Positions 1 through 12,106 of a stretch of DNA of 64,000 nucleotides are shown piece after piece. Within the stretch, counting starts at the first letter, position 1. Each line of letters starts with the position of its first letter. The translations under genes were made by a program, and so were the position numbers. The notes beneath the pieces were generated by a model. The model saw only the letters and a list, made by a program, of their open reading frames with translations. It was not told where the DNA came from and did not search any database. This DNA comes from Pestalotiopsis fici W106-1 (Eukaryota; Ascomycota; Sordariomycetes; Amphisphaeriales; Sporocadaceae), in assembly GCF_000516985.1 (NCBI RefSeq), contig NW_006917099.1, positions 1,008,685-1,072,684 on the forward strand, given 5' to 3'.

Positions 1-614
1 TATTGGGTTGAATATCCTCCTTTGAAACTGTAACAAACCATGAGAGATGTGATCTGTGTTGAATATGTATAGGGGGGAAAGGATGCACTTACGCGGTGGA
101 CATCACCTTCTGCCACAACAAGTCCAACTCCAAGACTTCTGACAAGACCTTCGCGATTGAGTGCAGGCTTTTCAAATGCGTACTGACTCATGATTTCAAC
201 GATTGCCTGTGGTGTCTTGGGAATGACACAGTCGAAAGGCCCCAGGAAAACGCGGTAGAGGCCAGAGGGTGTCGCACCAACCACGTGCTGCCATTTGGCC
301 ATGGGAATACCCCAAGGCTCGCGCAAAAAAGGTAGCAGATTACCAAGTACAAATGGCGTATTCTACATAAGGTTAATTGTCTGGCTGGCAATAGTTTCGT
401 GCGGGAAGTGGATCACCTCGGGATGTGGTAGACCTCTGGTTGGGGCAACCAACCAGCGGTGAATCAGACAGTGGTAGGTAAGATATAGCATCATCTGGAT
501 TGAAAATGACATGAAAAACATTAATGTAACCAAAACATACGATGCACCTGAAAGTCTAGCTTGAATAGCGACGACGGCAGCAACGCAAGCCCAGGCTCGT
601 GATTTGAAACCCAT
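1..614 (-). CDS. Cytochrome P450, N-terminal part (cut by left edge)
   Basis: Haem-thiolate monooxygenase, probably anchored in the ER; substrate unknown. Three exons read on the minus strand: 614-417, 362-93 and 27-1, with introns 416-363 and 92-28. The first exon has an ATG at 614 and a hydrophobic anchor at about residues 20-50. The second carries the usual N-terminal beta-region (PFVLGNLLPFLREPWG). The third begins the helix-C region, reading GDVHRFQRRIFNP across the splice, which matches the P450 pattern of a basic residue pair before F-N-P. The rest, with the I helix, ExxR and haem loop, lies outside the window. It is divergent from the P450 starting at 1521, and both may belong to one cluster with the desaturase at 3836. 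The P450 call is firm; the subfamily is not assignable from this piece. Confidence 0.8.
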
Positions 615-1520
615 ATTGAAAGGTAACTTCGCTATGTGCGATCAAGATGAAATGGTTTACACGCAAAATAGTTCGAACAGAGAGATAGGTTGAGTAATTA
701 TCGTGATGCATACGATTGAAGTTATCTGACTTCAAGTTCGAATATCGCCAAGCGTGCCAAGAATGGCGGCCTTCTCAGCTCTTGGCGTTTCCGACACGCA
801 TGGGATCATTATCTAAGGATCAATCCTACGAACTCACCCATGCAAGGAAGGATTGAATATTTTTTAGGCATCCTCACAGTCGCTTCTCTTGTAGTATTAA
901 TTGTATCGTACGATATAATTTCAATATAGCGACTTTGTCAGCCCTCCGCAGTTGATTAACACTGCTCGGACTGTGGTTGCCATACAGCTAAGTAATCATT
1001 CAGGATCAATCCTCCATGACTAGGCACCCATACCAAAAAGGATGAAGTATACATTTAGCATGGTTTCCCATCCTTTTTGTGGCTGTTCCATATGATACCT
1101 TAAATAATACCATTCTTTACTATCGAATGAATATTCATTTCATGTTATATCATCTCAACGGATACAACTATACCATGCTTTGATGCATATTCGTTTCTTC
1201 ACTGCCTTGACCCTGAGTTGAGGTCTCATCTGTACTGACAGCCAGTGGGAGTGAGCCAAAATTGTGGTAAAAAGTTGTTCTATCAAGAAGTACGCCATAC
1301 TGTGACCTCTCACGGGGCGTAGGTACGTGTTCCTATGGACAACCTCAGGTTCTTCCGTCAAGCTGGGGCCCACTCCGTTTGTATAAATCTTTCCACAGGT
1401 CCTGCTTTGACAACTGTTACACATACCTCGGACTCTTGCCATATACTTACATCCTCTTCTTTCCTGAAAGGAAAAAAAAAAAGTCACATTTCAAAGAGCA
1501 TTTGAAAGAACTCAATCATC
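615..1520. other. Intergenic region between two divergent P450 genes
   Basis: About 900 bases with no supported gene; it should hold both promoters. It has two copies of the same 12-base palindrome (816-827 and 1002-1013) and further AAGGAT/ATCCTT words around them, for example near 846 and 1035. An A-run lies just before the start of the right-hand gene (about 1471-1481). Confidence 0.6.
816..1013. promoter_or_regulatory. Repeated palindrome AGGATCAATCCT (two copies)
   Basis: The 12-mer AGGATCAATCCT stands at 816-827 and again at 1002-1013. It is an inverted repeat (AGGAT, two bases, ATCCT). Each copy is followed within about 10-20 bases by CACCCAT, and by a half-site AAGGAT, so the two stretches look like diverged copies of one module. 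Placement between divergent oxidase genes fits a binding site for a dimeric regulator such as a Zn2Cys6 or bZIP protein. The regulator is not known, and no such gene is visible next to it. Confidence 0.35.
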
Positions 1521-3341
1521 ATGAATGTCACAAGCATTTTGCTCGAAAATGGCACATTGCCATTTTTGGACATGAATGATGGTTCATCCCCCATCATTAC
1601 CATGGTTTCATCGTCCCCACCTCTCAGAATTGTCTCGCTGGTTGTCTTTAGCTTGGGATTTGTCCTCCTAAAGATTCTTTCGACGAGATCCAGCTTACTG
1701 GTTGAAGCAGACAAGCCTCAAAAGCTTCGTACTGCTGTGGCACCAAGAGCATACCCTCATTGGGAGCCCTTCATTGGAATTGATCTCATGGCAATATTTA
1801 CCCGGGGCCTGCTGAGCAACAACTTCCTACCGATGGTACTTGACCTTGTTCAGAAATACGGAGGACCTTTCTACACTTTGGCATACCGATTTGTCGGGAA
1901 ACCAGCTATCGTTACCTTTGAGCCGCTTAACATCAAGGAGCTCTTGTCGCCTAGCTTTCGAGACTATACGCATGGAGAAGACCGTCTTAATGTACTGAGA
2001 CCATTGCTTGGAGATGGCGTTTTCAACAGTAATGGTCAGATATGGAGGGTAAGCTCACTTGACAACGGCGCCTTATCAGCGGAGCAAAACTGACAATACC
2101 TTAGGACTCCCGCATGTTCATTCGCCCTTTCCTCCACAAAATGGATGATAAGCAGCTCCAGATCTTTGAAGAGCATTTTCAAGACCTGCTAAATGCTCTT
2201 CCCAAGGATGCAGCCACAGTTGATATCCAGCCTGCAATGACGGATTTCGTCATGGACGTTGTCACGCACGCATTTGTTGGTCAATCTTCAGGTATTCTTT
2301 CCAAAGATGGGAAGTCTGAGAATCTGATGGAAGCAAAAACATTTGGCATCAGACATACACAGGCTACGGATGGTCTCGTGTTTGATGACTACAACATCTA
2401 TGACCTCATCCCGAGGCTGTTCGGTAAATCCGAGCGTAACAACTACGCACGCGAGGTCAATGAGATCTTGGCCAAGATGATTAAACGTTGCACCACGAAA
2501 TCGATGTCAAATGCAGCTACGCCATCGCCCATCCTGGAAGCAGCCACTCGTCTGGGCAAGGATACCAAGCATACCCATTGGGACCTGATGGGCTTGATAA
2601 CTGCTGGAAAAGACAGTACGAGCTCTGCACTTGGTAGTGTGCTGTACTGTCTAGCTCGCAACCCCGAAGTGGTCGAGAAACTCCGGGCTGAGGTCGAGTT
2701 TCTCGATGGGAATCCGCCTAGTGTTGAGCAACTGGCTCAGTTCAAATACCTCCGAGACGTGATCAACGAGAGTGAGTGCTTTCATCTTCACCACCTCTTG
2801 ACATGAACCAACTAACAACACAAAAAAAAAGCATTACGGCTGTTTGCACCCATTTCTGTCAACATGAAGACGGCTGTTCGCGATACCGTTCTCCCCGTTG
2901 GCGGCGGAAGCGATGGCAAGTCTCCTATTGTGGTCAAAGAAGGCGTCACGGTGGGCTACCTTGTGTACGGAGTTCACCGGCGCAAGGATCTCTGGGGAGC
3001 AGATGCAGCCGACTTCCGTCCCGAGAGATGGGAGGGTCTAAAACCTGGCTGGTCCTTCATTCCCTTTGGCGGTGGCCCTAGGATGTGTCTCGGATGTATG
3101 TTCATCTTCCAACTTAGCCCTGTGCTTCTCTTTGCTTGAATTACTGAAACCTGCTAATACGTCTACTATTACAGACAAGTTTGCGCTTACATTGATGAGC
3201 TATTTTATTGTGCGTTTCGTGCAGAGCATTTCAAAGATAGAGGCACGCGATCCACATCCATGGACAGAAAAGCTTGGCTTGACACTCTTCTCCAAGCACG
3301 GTGTCAAAGTGAGTCTGCAAAGGTCGGAGAAAGATCTCTAG
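1521..3341 (+). CDS. Cytochrome P450 monooxygenase
   Basis: Complete P450 of 541 aa in four exons: 1521-2048, 2105-2771, 2832-3095 and 3175-3341. All introns are GT-AG. The N-terminus has a membrane anchor (about residues 30-55). The I helix reads ITAGKDSTSSA, the K helix has the ExxR motif as ETLR straddling the second intron, and the haem loop is FGGGPRMCLG with the cysteine ligand. The overall look (YGGPFYTLAYRFVGKPAIV near the start, long helix B-C region) suggests the CYP52/CYP63-like clan of fatty-acid or alkane hydroxylases, but that is inference. It is divergent from the truncated P450 at 1-614 and about 500 bases upstream of a desaturase in the same orientation. A joint role in modifying a fatty acyl chain is plausible. 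Confidence 0.9.
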
Positions 3342-3835
3342 CTGAATTGTTATGAAATTTCATGATTCGTTTCTTTCGTTTCCTCTTTTTTTTTCCCCCT
3401 CTCTGAGACAACCAAGATCACCTGCCACCAATCTCAGATATCTAGAATTTCATGTTGCAATTGATCATTCCCGACCATTTGCAATAGCAAGGTATGGCTA
3501 TATAGGATGCGACGCAAATATATCTATTATCGATTAATGCGGAATTCCTGCCAACTTGAATATGTAGTTAAGCACTTGCTGCAACCCATGCTGTGCCCAA
3601 TGGTGCCAAGATGCCACGCCGCAGCTGCACCTAGACCCTGCGCCAAAGTGCTGTGCCTCTCGTCGCGCCAGCGTGGGGTCCCTGTTACTATCCCCATTGG
3701 ACAGCTGACAATTAACATGGACACACACCATCAACGGACCGTTTAAATATCAAAGTATTTCGCTTTGAGACTTTTCAAGGTAGTCATTCATAAACATAGT
3801 TGACTCGTCAGATGATTGAATAATTGAATATCACC
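3342..3835. other. Intergenic region, P450 to desaturase
   Basis: Holds the 3' end of the P450 gene (T-rich stretch about 3381-3395) and the promoter of the desaturase. No gene seen. Confidence 0.6.
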
Positions 3836-5334
3836 ATGGAAAATTACATTGTGTTTGACTCCGGCATCACCACTTCAGACCGTATCGTTCTGGAAGATTT
3901 GGTATCCGATATCAAGCAATTCGGCCAATCACGAGCTCGGGGGAAAAACAAGCCTGATGGGGACGGTGGTCAGTATTTCAAGGTCTTATGCAAAAGCTGT
4001 ATTCACTAATATCATTCAGCGGCGACCAAGTCGGCGCTGGCTACTCTTGATGAATTGAACAACCCCAAGAGTCCAGCATTTCAGCCGACAGTTTTCACGA
4101 GCAAAGATTATGACCAGCTGCACTCTGGTCGGCCTTTCAGGAATTGGCTCCTGCAAACTTATGTCGGGATGGCTCAGTCGATTGTGCGATTCGAGTCAGA
4201 CGTCGTCATGCTGACCCATTTGCTCCTCTACTTCACGACCACGGTCCCCAGCGCATTGTATCTCTTCTTTTGGCATTTTACTTGGCTTCACGGCCTGGCG
4301 CATTTCATGATGCAGATTTCATACATGGGGACGTACACTCTGATGATGCACCAGCATATCCATATGCGAGGGATTCTCAAGAAACGCTTCGCCCTGTTCG
4401 ACTACCTGTTTCCCTACATCACCGACCCACTGATGGGTCATACATGGAACTCATACTATCATCACCATGTTAAGCATCATCACGCGGAAGGCAATGGTCC
4501 TCAAGATCTCTCCTCGACTATATACTATCAGCGCGACAGCATTCGTCACTTCTTGCTTTATTCGACACGATTCGTTTTCTTCGTATGGCTTGATCTGCCG
4601 ATCTACTTTTTGAGAAAGAACAAACGCATACTCGCAGCTAAAACAGCATTCTGGGAATTGTCAAGTTATACAGTATTATATGTCGCATACAGGCTGAATC
4701 CGAAGCCTACTCTTTGTGTCTTCATATTTCCTCTGGTACTGCTTCGCCTCGGTCTCATGTTTGGAAACTGGGGACAACACGCTTTCGTCGATGAGGAAGA
4801 CCCTAGCTCAGATTATCGATCTAGCATCACTCTGATAGACACGGCAGTGAGTAGAAAAGCCCTTGAATTGCCTGCGATGCACCTTCTCTCTGCAACATCT
4901 GGCATTGATGTCAACTGAATCGGAACCACTTGCTAACGGAATTTCAGAGTAATCGACATTGTTTCAACGATGGGTACCATACTTCGCATCATCTCAATCC
5001 TCTGCGTCATTGGAGGGAACACCCAAACTCGTTCATCAAGAGCAAGGCGCTATACGCATCTCAGGATGCGCTTGTGTGTACCCTATGGGCCCATATTTTG
5101 TGTTTGATTTGATTCCTAATCATGTGGCAGGTGTTTCACAATATCGACTATCTCATGATTACTATTCGACTCTTGCAAAAGGATTACAAGTGTTTAGCGC
5201 GGTGTATGATCCCGATAGGTGAGAGGCAGCTCTCCATGAGCATGGATGAGCGCATAGCCTTGCTCAAAAGACACACACGAAAGTTTACCCGAGAAGAGAT
5301 TGAAGTGAAGTTTCGGCGACAATCTCAACGGTAG
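3836..5334 (+). CDS. Membrane fatty-acid desaturase-like protein
   Basis: Di-iron membrane desaturase/hydroxylase family. Four exons: 3836-3968, 4020-4846, 4948-5073 and 5131-5334, giving 429 aa. The ATG at 3836 has a good context (ATCACCATGG). The three histidine boxes are HQHIH (after a hydrophobic pair of helices), HHVKHHH about 40 residues further, and HTSHH near residue 330 in the third exon. Hydrophobic segments lie before box 1 and between boxes 2 and 3. The last exon is soluble and basic, ending in FRRQSQR. The third box depends on the splice at 4847/4947, which keeps the frame. The family acts on acyl chains or related lipids; the substrate here is unknown. It is co-oriented with the P450 just upstream. 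Confidence 0.85.
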
Positions 5335-5702
5335 TATGATGGATCAAGCGAAGAGTATGGTTTCTGGAGGGAATAATCCGTCGACTCATGGCAGTCCCCG
5401 CTATCGGTCAACCTTTCAAACAAGCGCCTGTTTCCTCAACGCCAATTAAAGACTGAGATGGCGGCATGATACCCTTGTGTTTCATCATGAGAGAGCTTTG
5501 GCAGATTCCATTGTTTATAACCTGCTTCTATAAACATACGTCATCTATGTTCTCCGAGACCATTTCTTGTGACACATTCAACATATCAGATATACAACCA
5601 GCAATTGATGTCAGAGCCGCGTCAAGTAATTCATTACGTTAGTATTCAAATAAACATATTATACAAATCGTACAACGCTCTGGATATCTTTCACAAACCA
5701 CT
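5335..5702. other. Intergenic region between convergent genes
   Basis: Convergent 3' ends of the desaturase and the Clr5-domain gene. AT-rich; no gene seen. Confidence 0.6.
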
Positions 5703-7492
5703 CTATACGCGCGTTGGACTAATTAGCCGCTCCATTTCCTTATCGCATCGTCGCCGAGCTGACTCTGCCTGCAGGAAGTCGCCGCCCTCCCTGCACCAGT
5801 TCTCTAGAGTACGCAGGTCCCTAATCACGTGAGGCTGTGCGGGCGACTCGTTCAGCCACAACTTGATGGATCGTTCGAGGTAGTAGCAGGCGAGGTCGTG
5901 GCGCGGGTTCCCTACCAAGATCTGATCACGACACCGCCGCTTTTCCACCCTCGCTACCGCGGCATAGTACATCCATTCGCCAATACCGAGCATGGGCACC
6001 TCGCCCCCGTCGATATTGCGGTCTCGGTAGGGCGGTGGCTGCCATTGGTCGTATCGCTCCATGCCGAGCGCACTGGCGCATGCCTCAAACACCTGCCGCA
6101 AGATCGGCTCCTTGATGTAGAGAATGCTGCGGTCGATACATTGTTGGATGAGAAACCTCGTCTCGGGGGTCCTCTTGAGATCCATGTTCATCTTGGGTTT
6201 AATCAACCATTGCAGAAAGGCTGGGTCCATGGACATGGCGCCGTTGCCTGACTGCAGTTGCTGGTTAAAGTTGATGTCAAGGACCCTTTCCATCAAGTCT
6301 GGAATGAGCTTAAAGTACACTTCAGGTGCCGAATTGTTGGCGCTCAGCAGCTTATAGACCGAGGTAGCAAGCCGGGTACCAGCGGTACTCTTTTCTACGA
6401 ATGAGCACCGTGCCGCGAGGTATTTCCATAGCCGTAGGAGAATGTCGATCTTCACCGGGTATATGATGGATCCGTACATAGTGAATAGGAGAAACTGTGG
6501 AAACGATGCGCGATGCAACATCTCTATTCGCAGAAACGCATCGCGAGTCAGTCTTCCTGCTGCCTCGTAGTGTTTCTCGTCAAATAACCAACTAGCTTTG
6601 AACAGTTGTTCAAATACTTGTACCGTCTCGCCAATCTGTGACACGTGAGGGTGGCCTGGTCGAGGGAGCAGCGACGATTGCGAAGAGGGCAGTGATGTGC
6701 AGTAGATATGGATGAGTTCTTGGACCCTAAGGATATCGCTGGCGCCTATCGCGATTCGGATGCTGAGATGTGGTGTTCTTGGCCGGATGTACTGGGGTAT
6801 TTCCTTGACCTCTGAAGACTCAGGCTGTGTGGCCACCTGTACGGAAGCCCGTGTGCGCCTGAGATACTTGTCTAGGTCCACGGTTCGACCACTAATCTCG
6901 AATTCAGTGGTCTTACCTTCGTGTGCACGCTGCTGTCGCAGACTGAGCATTTGGACAGCGTCTTGACGGCGAACGTTTTTGCTAAAGCCCCAGATCTGGA
7001 GTTGCCGCTTATATTGTCTCTTCCTTGTAATCTTATTAGTAATAATCAATCAATCGGGGACGGCGGAGTATCATACGTTGCCATAAACCCCGTTGACGAC
7101 ATGGCTCGCATCACTGTAGCCAAAGTCTGCCGGTTCTCAATATAGAGCTGGCGTATCTCGTCTCGGCGTAGATCCCAAGACTCTCGCCGGTGACGATACC
7201 GAGACACCTCCCGGTGTACTGTGCGTCATGAGCGTTTTTCGCTGTATACTCAGCTTGCATCCTCACCTGCATCGTCTTCGCGTTCAACGGAACTGCAGAG
7301 TTGGGCTGGTGCTGCAGAGGCTTCGCCCCCATCAAAGAGTGGTTCAAAATCGTATAAAAGGTTGTCATCTTGAAAAGCATTATAGTCCCGGTGAACAAGT
7401 GATTCCAAGGCGAGACTCTGTTTCTCTATGAATGAGTCGATGCGATATTCTGGGTCCACTGCAAGATGGTTGGCGCTGAATAATGCGTGCAT
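5703..7492 (-). CDS. Clr5-domain protein
   Basis: Three exons on the minus strand: 7492-7267, 7218-7077 and 7023-5703 (562 aa). The second exon and the start of the third together encode a Clr5 domain: W at the start, then IRQLYIENRQTL, VMRAM, GFMAT, and KRQYKRQLQIWGFSKN across the second intron. The intron must end at 7024 to restore the conserved GF.AT-K-QYK junction. Clr5 domains occur at the N-terminus of many fungal proteins of unknown function; the founding fission-yeast member is linked to heterochromatic silencing. The remaining ~400 residues form no domain I recognise but are rich in Arg/Leu helices. I take the first in-frame ATG at 7492; the open frame extends further upstream without an ATG. 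Confidence 0.75.
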
Positions 7493-7714
7493 TGTGAGAT
7501 CATTGGTTGATGGAATAGAAATGGTAGAATGCAAGGATTTTACATTCAAAAAGGTTTATTGCAGTATATTTGAAATTCATGACACGAGATCCGGAGCCTA
7601 GAAATATCGAAAGACCGTCCAAGTTTCGAGATATATTAATCAAACGTTATTAGTTCGTAGACATGGTACTAATCAGTGATGGGATGCTCGCGCCATCAGT
7701 GATCTATTTGCAGA

Positions 7715-7814
7715 NNNNNNNNNNNNNNNNNNNNNNNNNNNNNNNNNNNNNNNNNNNNNNNNNNNNNNNNNNNNNNNNNNNNNNNNNNNNNNNNNNNNNN
7801 NNNNNNNNNNNNNN
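7715..7814. other. Assembly gap (100 N)
   Basis: Exactly 100 unresolved bases, the usual placeholder for a gap of unknown length. The right flank begins with a run of G. Open frames that cross it are artefacts. Confidence 0.98.
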
Positions 7815-10353
7815 GGGGGGTGGTACCCGGGTGGTTATTCCCATAGAGGCAAGCGTCGAGAAAGGTTATTTAGTCTCGGATATTCCGCCACAGGCCTCTT
7901 TAAGCCTTCGGGGTTTTCCTTGGCAGCACAGCTGTGCTATGGCAGTCCTCTTCTCTACTTCAATGATACAAATGCAAATTATTCAAGAACAGACGAAGGG
8001 AGAGAGAAATACTAGGAGAATTTATTTTTATTTTTTTTTTTAAAAAAACTATAGGAAACAAAATATGCCATATACAAAGAGCTTTTTTATCCTCGAGAAC
8101 ACACCTGGCAGCTCGAAAAGTCTGGCATCTCCCAAACCACTTTCTGCACCCACTGCGCCTAGATAGGAGACGATCGAGCTACGATCTGTCTTGCGCTTGT
8201 CTAAGGTACGATGCCTGCTACATATTTGGACGGGAATATCCGTCAACTGCTCCACCTCTGAGCTTTGTATGGTCAACTAGACGCGCTTGGCTTCCGATGC
8301 ACCAATCTCAGGGATTTCCCATGGCACTGGGCCGAGTTTAGTGAATCCTATTTCAATTTCCCTCATCTCTACAAAAGTCCCATGCATGATCTCGACACCT
8401 GATGGCCACGTTCAAGCCCTGACTATGTATGGTAGGGCTGAGGTTCCATCCCCGCATGGATCGGTGGAATCGTGGGCGATCCTCTCCAACATTCTCTCGC
8501 TTGTGCGCTGGCATGACCATAAACAATGTTTGTGTTAGCAGTGAGCTCAAGCGAAGCGCGCGAATCAATCAAGTGAAAGGACAGGCGACCAAAGGGTAGA
8601 CAGATAGGAGATGTAAGGTGAGTCTGTCTTGCTGTCGCTAGATCGGAATCTGTAGGGTGGCGGTCTAGAGAACATGATTAACAACAGCGGTGCATACAAG
8701 TCCTGTTACTACAATCACCAGATGCGAGATCATCATCTAACGCTGAAAGTGATCAGAAATCAAGATTGAGCTTCTGAGAGGGAATGTACCTACGCGTCCC
8801 AGTACCCAGATTTGCTTCCCAGATTATGCTAATGTCAACAATGGCCCCTTAGCAGCAGGGGTGCTAATGCATGTTGATCTCAGCCGCAAACTGCACTTTC
8901 ATCAGCTTCTTCCAGAACCCTTTTTGTATTGGTCCATGAAGCAGGCACTTCCAACTTTTGGGTGGTCTCCCGATGGGGGGGATCTTTCCATGCAGTTACC
9001 CTTTTTCACTCGCCCCCCTGAATACTGCATAAGTCGACCACCAAGGCCTGAAACTTGGAGGTCCATGAAGTCTTAAGAAATTAGTCAACATTCAGATCGA
9101 GGAAACGGTAAATTATGGTACTACAGTACGAGCCTTGCACCTTTTTGGACATGTCGATTGGAGGCTGCCAATTATCGCTTAAAAATCCGTACATCTGTCC
9201 ACTACTAAGGTTTCGAAGAGTTCAACCGTGGGGTGTGAAGAGCATAGTGCTAGGATCGCGAGGCCATTGCTCAATACGTTGTTATTTGTTTTCAATAGCC
9301 CTCACAAAAGAAGCAACTTTCAACATCCACCCAGTGATGGATGCAAAGATCAAGAAAGCTCGACCACTAGCAGACGAGCTAATAATTACAGACCAGGGTG
9401 AGAATAGCTCTATAGTGGTCTGCCCTCTAGCTGCAAATTTGGCAAGATTGTTGTGTAACTGCACGACAGCTGGGTCATGAGAGGGATATGTATCGTGTAC
9501 TATATTTAGGAGGGCGACGATGAGCAGACAGATTGGGATAAGGTGCCACTGGCGGTGTGGTATATGCTTGGAGATCATAGTCCCTGGTATGAGGGGCTGG
9601 TCTTCTCTTGCTAATGCCAGTTTGCTGTAAAGGAATGTATGCAGGCTTGATAGCATTGGGAACGAACACTGGTAGAGCTCACTGAGGCTCGGGCGGATGG
9701 ATGCGACTATACCCTCATAGTATGCAACCGAGCGCTGTAATCAAATTCAAGGTCGACCCAGATGGACAAGGGATTGATCCAGGCACCAGCCCAATCGGTT
9801 CACACGTGAGATCAGACCCGGCCCTTGACCCATAGGGCATGATGGAAAGCCTCTTACCATAGAATTCATGCTTATTGATCCATCTCGCCGGAACCGACCA
9901 CATGGCTACAGGGATTACGTGAGATTAGGTATGCAACTTGCAACTTGCTAGCAATAGTTATTCAATATTACAGACGGATTTCGTGTTACCTCGCGGTCTC
10001 TTTTCAATCCACGAGAAAGGCATGAAAATGAAGATGAAAATGATTGGTGCGTGCGCACAGGTAATGTGACTTTGGTCATCCAGGGGGTTCCTTCGACCTG
10101 CCACGTTCGTGAAAGACGTGCAGGACCGGTATGGCGGCAACAGTCGTGTGTAGAGATCTATCACGCTTACAAAAGCCATACGGCAGCGATAGCAGCAAGG
10201 GACAGTCGAAAGCTATTATTGGCACCGGTAGCGCGTACGCAGACGTAATCATCAAGTGTACACCTGTATGGAGCAGCTTGTGACCAGAAGCCGTACAGAT
10301 TCTTCCACTTGTCAGCTTTAGTTTCAGGCGCACGATGTCAGGTGCTAAAAGGA

Positions 10354-10428
10354 GACCGGCTAGTCAGCCCTGCTTTTAGCGTTATTAGCAGTTGACCGGC
10401 TATAAGTAGGGGCTCCCGCCCCTTACTT
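10354..10428. repeat. Direct repeat plus short hairpin, possible transposon remnant
   Basis: GACCGGCTA occurs at 10354-10362 and 10394-10402. It is followed by the near-perfect inverted repeat AAGTAGGGGC / GCCCCTTACTT (10404-10428). Such closely spaced repeats and palindromes are typical of DNA-transposon ends, but no transposase or target-site duplication was identified. Confidence 0.25.
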
Positions 10429-10465
10429 CTAGCAGGTCAGAGTTCAGTTTCGTCACAATACACCC

Positions 10466-12106
10466 CTATACTGCCCTCTGCCTTCTACCCTTCACTCTAT
10501 TGCAAAACAACCCTGACACACGAAGACAGCGGCGCCAGCCTCGATCGACCTGCGCCACATCATCAAGCTGTTGGGGAAGGCCAGTCGGGAGGGACTCGCA
10601 CCCTCTGGTAGTCAAGCAATCCCAGAAGACTTGGTTCTCGCCGCAATGCAACAAGCGAGGTGAGAGCAAACGCTCTTGAAATAGCCAGCCACGCGTGTAT
10701 AGGTGGCTTCCAAGAAGGTCGTGCTGCCACAAGACGCCAGGAACGCCGCGCCAGCTTCTCCCTGCGAGGAATCTGTTCGCTCTACCATGCTGATCTGTAA
10801 AGGTGGCAGTCACGGTCTGTGTTGGAATTCGGGTGGCTGGACGATCCACCACTGTGGCTATATAAAGGAAGAGCTTTCCCCATCTTGTAGAAGGAGTTTT
10901 AAGTCTAGTAATCTAAGGAATACCTGACATCTTTTCATAGTCGGGGTGACATCCCGGGTACAGAACGACTCGACGCCAACATTTTTGCAATTCAAAGCCG
11001 CGATGTTACAGTACGAATTCCGATAAATGGAATGCATTTGATGTGCTTGCTCCTGCCAGTCTGGCTTACCATCACTGTCTTGAATAATGCATAGTCAGTC
11101 AATCCATTTAATGGGTTTGGGCTTCAGCTTGACGATGCTTCTTGGGTTGATCAAATATCTAAATCATTTACAAGGGTTTCGGTTTCCAATGGAATAAATA
11201 AGAAATGGGAAAATATACACAATAAAGAATGTTGTAAGTACTTACATGTATCGAATACCAATACGCCAAGTGACCTCTAGAGCGTGCTCAAAGTTTTTAT
11301 TGCTGCATATTTTACTCCACGGGATCCCATCTGTTCTCCATTCCTTCACGTTGGCCGTTACTAGGCGCGCGAAATAAGAACCACCCCATGGGTGACTTAA
11401 CGTTACGTATTGTACATTGGAGGAAATACCATCTTCAGCAACGTCGAGACGAACAAACTCGGGCGGCCACGATGAAACTATGGAACCCAGGTCCAGGAGC
11501 CTCTTTGGTCTGAACGATGATGCAGACACCAATGTTTGGCAGTCGGTATGGTATTTTGCACATGTAGAAAGCCATTTATCAACCTTTTGCCACGTCTAAT
11601 CATATGCAGTATTATCACCGAGCTCCTGGGCAAAGGCAAAACTAGGATTCCTTTAGCATTCCTTGATCGAAACCGAGCTCACTGCTCAGGATCTTTAAAA
11701 CCATGGACTTACCACTTTCTGAATAGAGATAGAATATATCATCAGGTAAATAATCACTTTCACTGGTCGCCGTCTTGTCTTTGACCTTTGTAGGTAGTAA
11801 GCGAAATGTGATTGAAATGCACTCTCCCTGCTCGCTCATGCCAGCTTCTTTGCGCATGTTCCATCAATAAAGAGCCTCGCCCGGGCTAGCTCTAGAGCGC
11901 CAGAGCTCAGTAAACTCAATTTCCGAGAGCTCCTCTTGCTCGGAGGACGATTGCTTCTGCCCCGTCAGATGGACAGCCAACCTTTTGCAAAAGGTACAGC
12001 CTTTCGAGGCAGAAGCTATAAATTCTTTTGGTTCGGGGTGATGGTAGTCGCAACTCTCATCGAGTACAACTACCAAAATGTTCTTGTAACAAAAGTCACA
12101 AATCAT
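10466..12106 (-). pseudogene. HET-domain gene, decayed
   Basis: Heterokaryon-incompatibility family, minus strand. The N-terminal part (12106-11867) has the usual leader with CDFCYK and KGCTFCKRLA. The central HET block (11532-11242) has PKRLLDLGS, YVTLSHPWG and the IPW motif. A downstream piece (about 11080-10920) has the LCIIQD and YRNSYCNIAA motifs. The last piece (10852-10466) has LYTRGWLFQERLLSPRLLH. The pieces are interrupted by an in-frame TGA at 11866-11864, a TAG at 11654-11652, a frame change near 11640-11610, and a short loss at the WID-LCIIQD junction (about 11075) that shifts the frame. A GTAAGT site at about 11243 is probably a true intron start. The gene is dead as sequenced. 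No single lesion looks like a homopolymer error, so I favour true decay. Confidence 0.75.

Larger units (their letters stand above)
7493..10465. other. Gene-poor region containing an assembly gap
   Basis: No gene I can support in about 3 kb. Minus-strand frame 9656-9282 could code a 124-aa protein with two hydrophobic stretches; minus-strand frame 8276-8049 is 75 aa. Neither resembles a family I know. An A/T-run lies at about 8026-8046. Close to the right end are a 9-base direct repeat and a hairpin (10354-10428). Confidence 0.5.

Noticed and set aside
7663..8043. 126-aa plus-strand frame spanning the gap
   Set aside because: It exists only because N bases cannot encode a stop.
9282..9656. 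Possible 124-aa membrane protein on the minus strand
   Set aside because: Two hydrophobic stretches but no family resemblance or supporting context. Mentioned only under the intergenic region.
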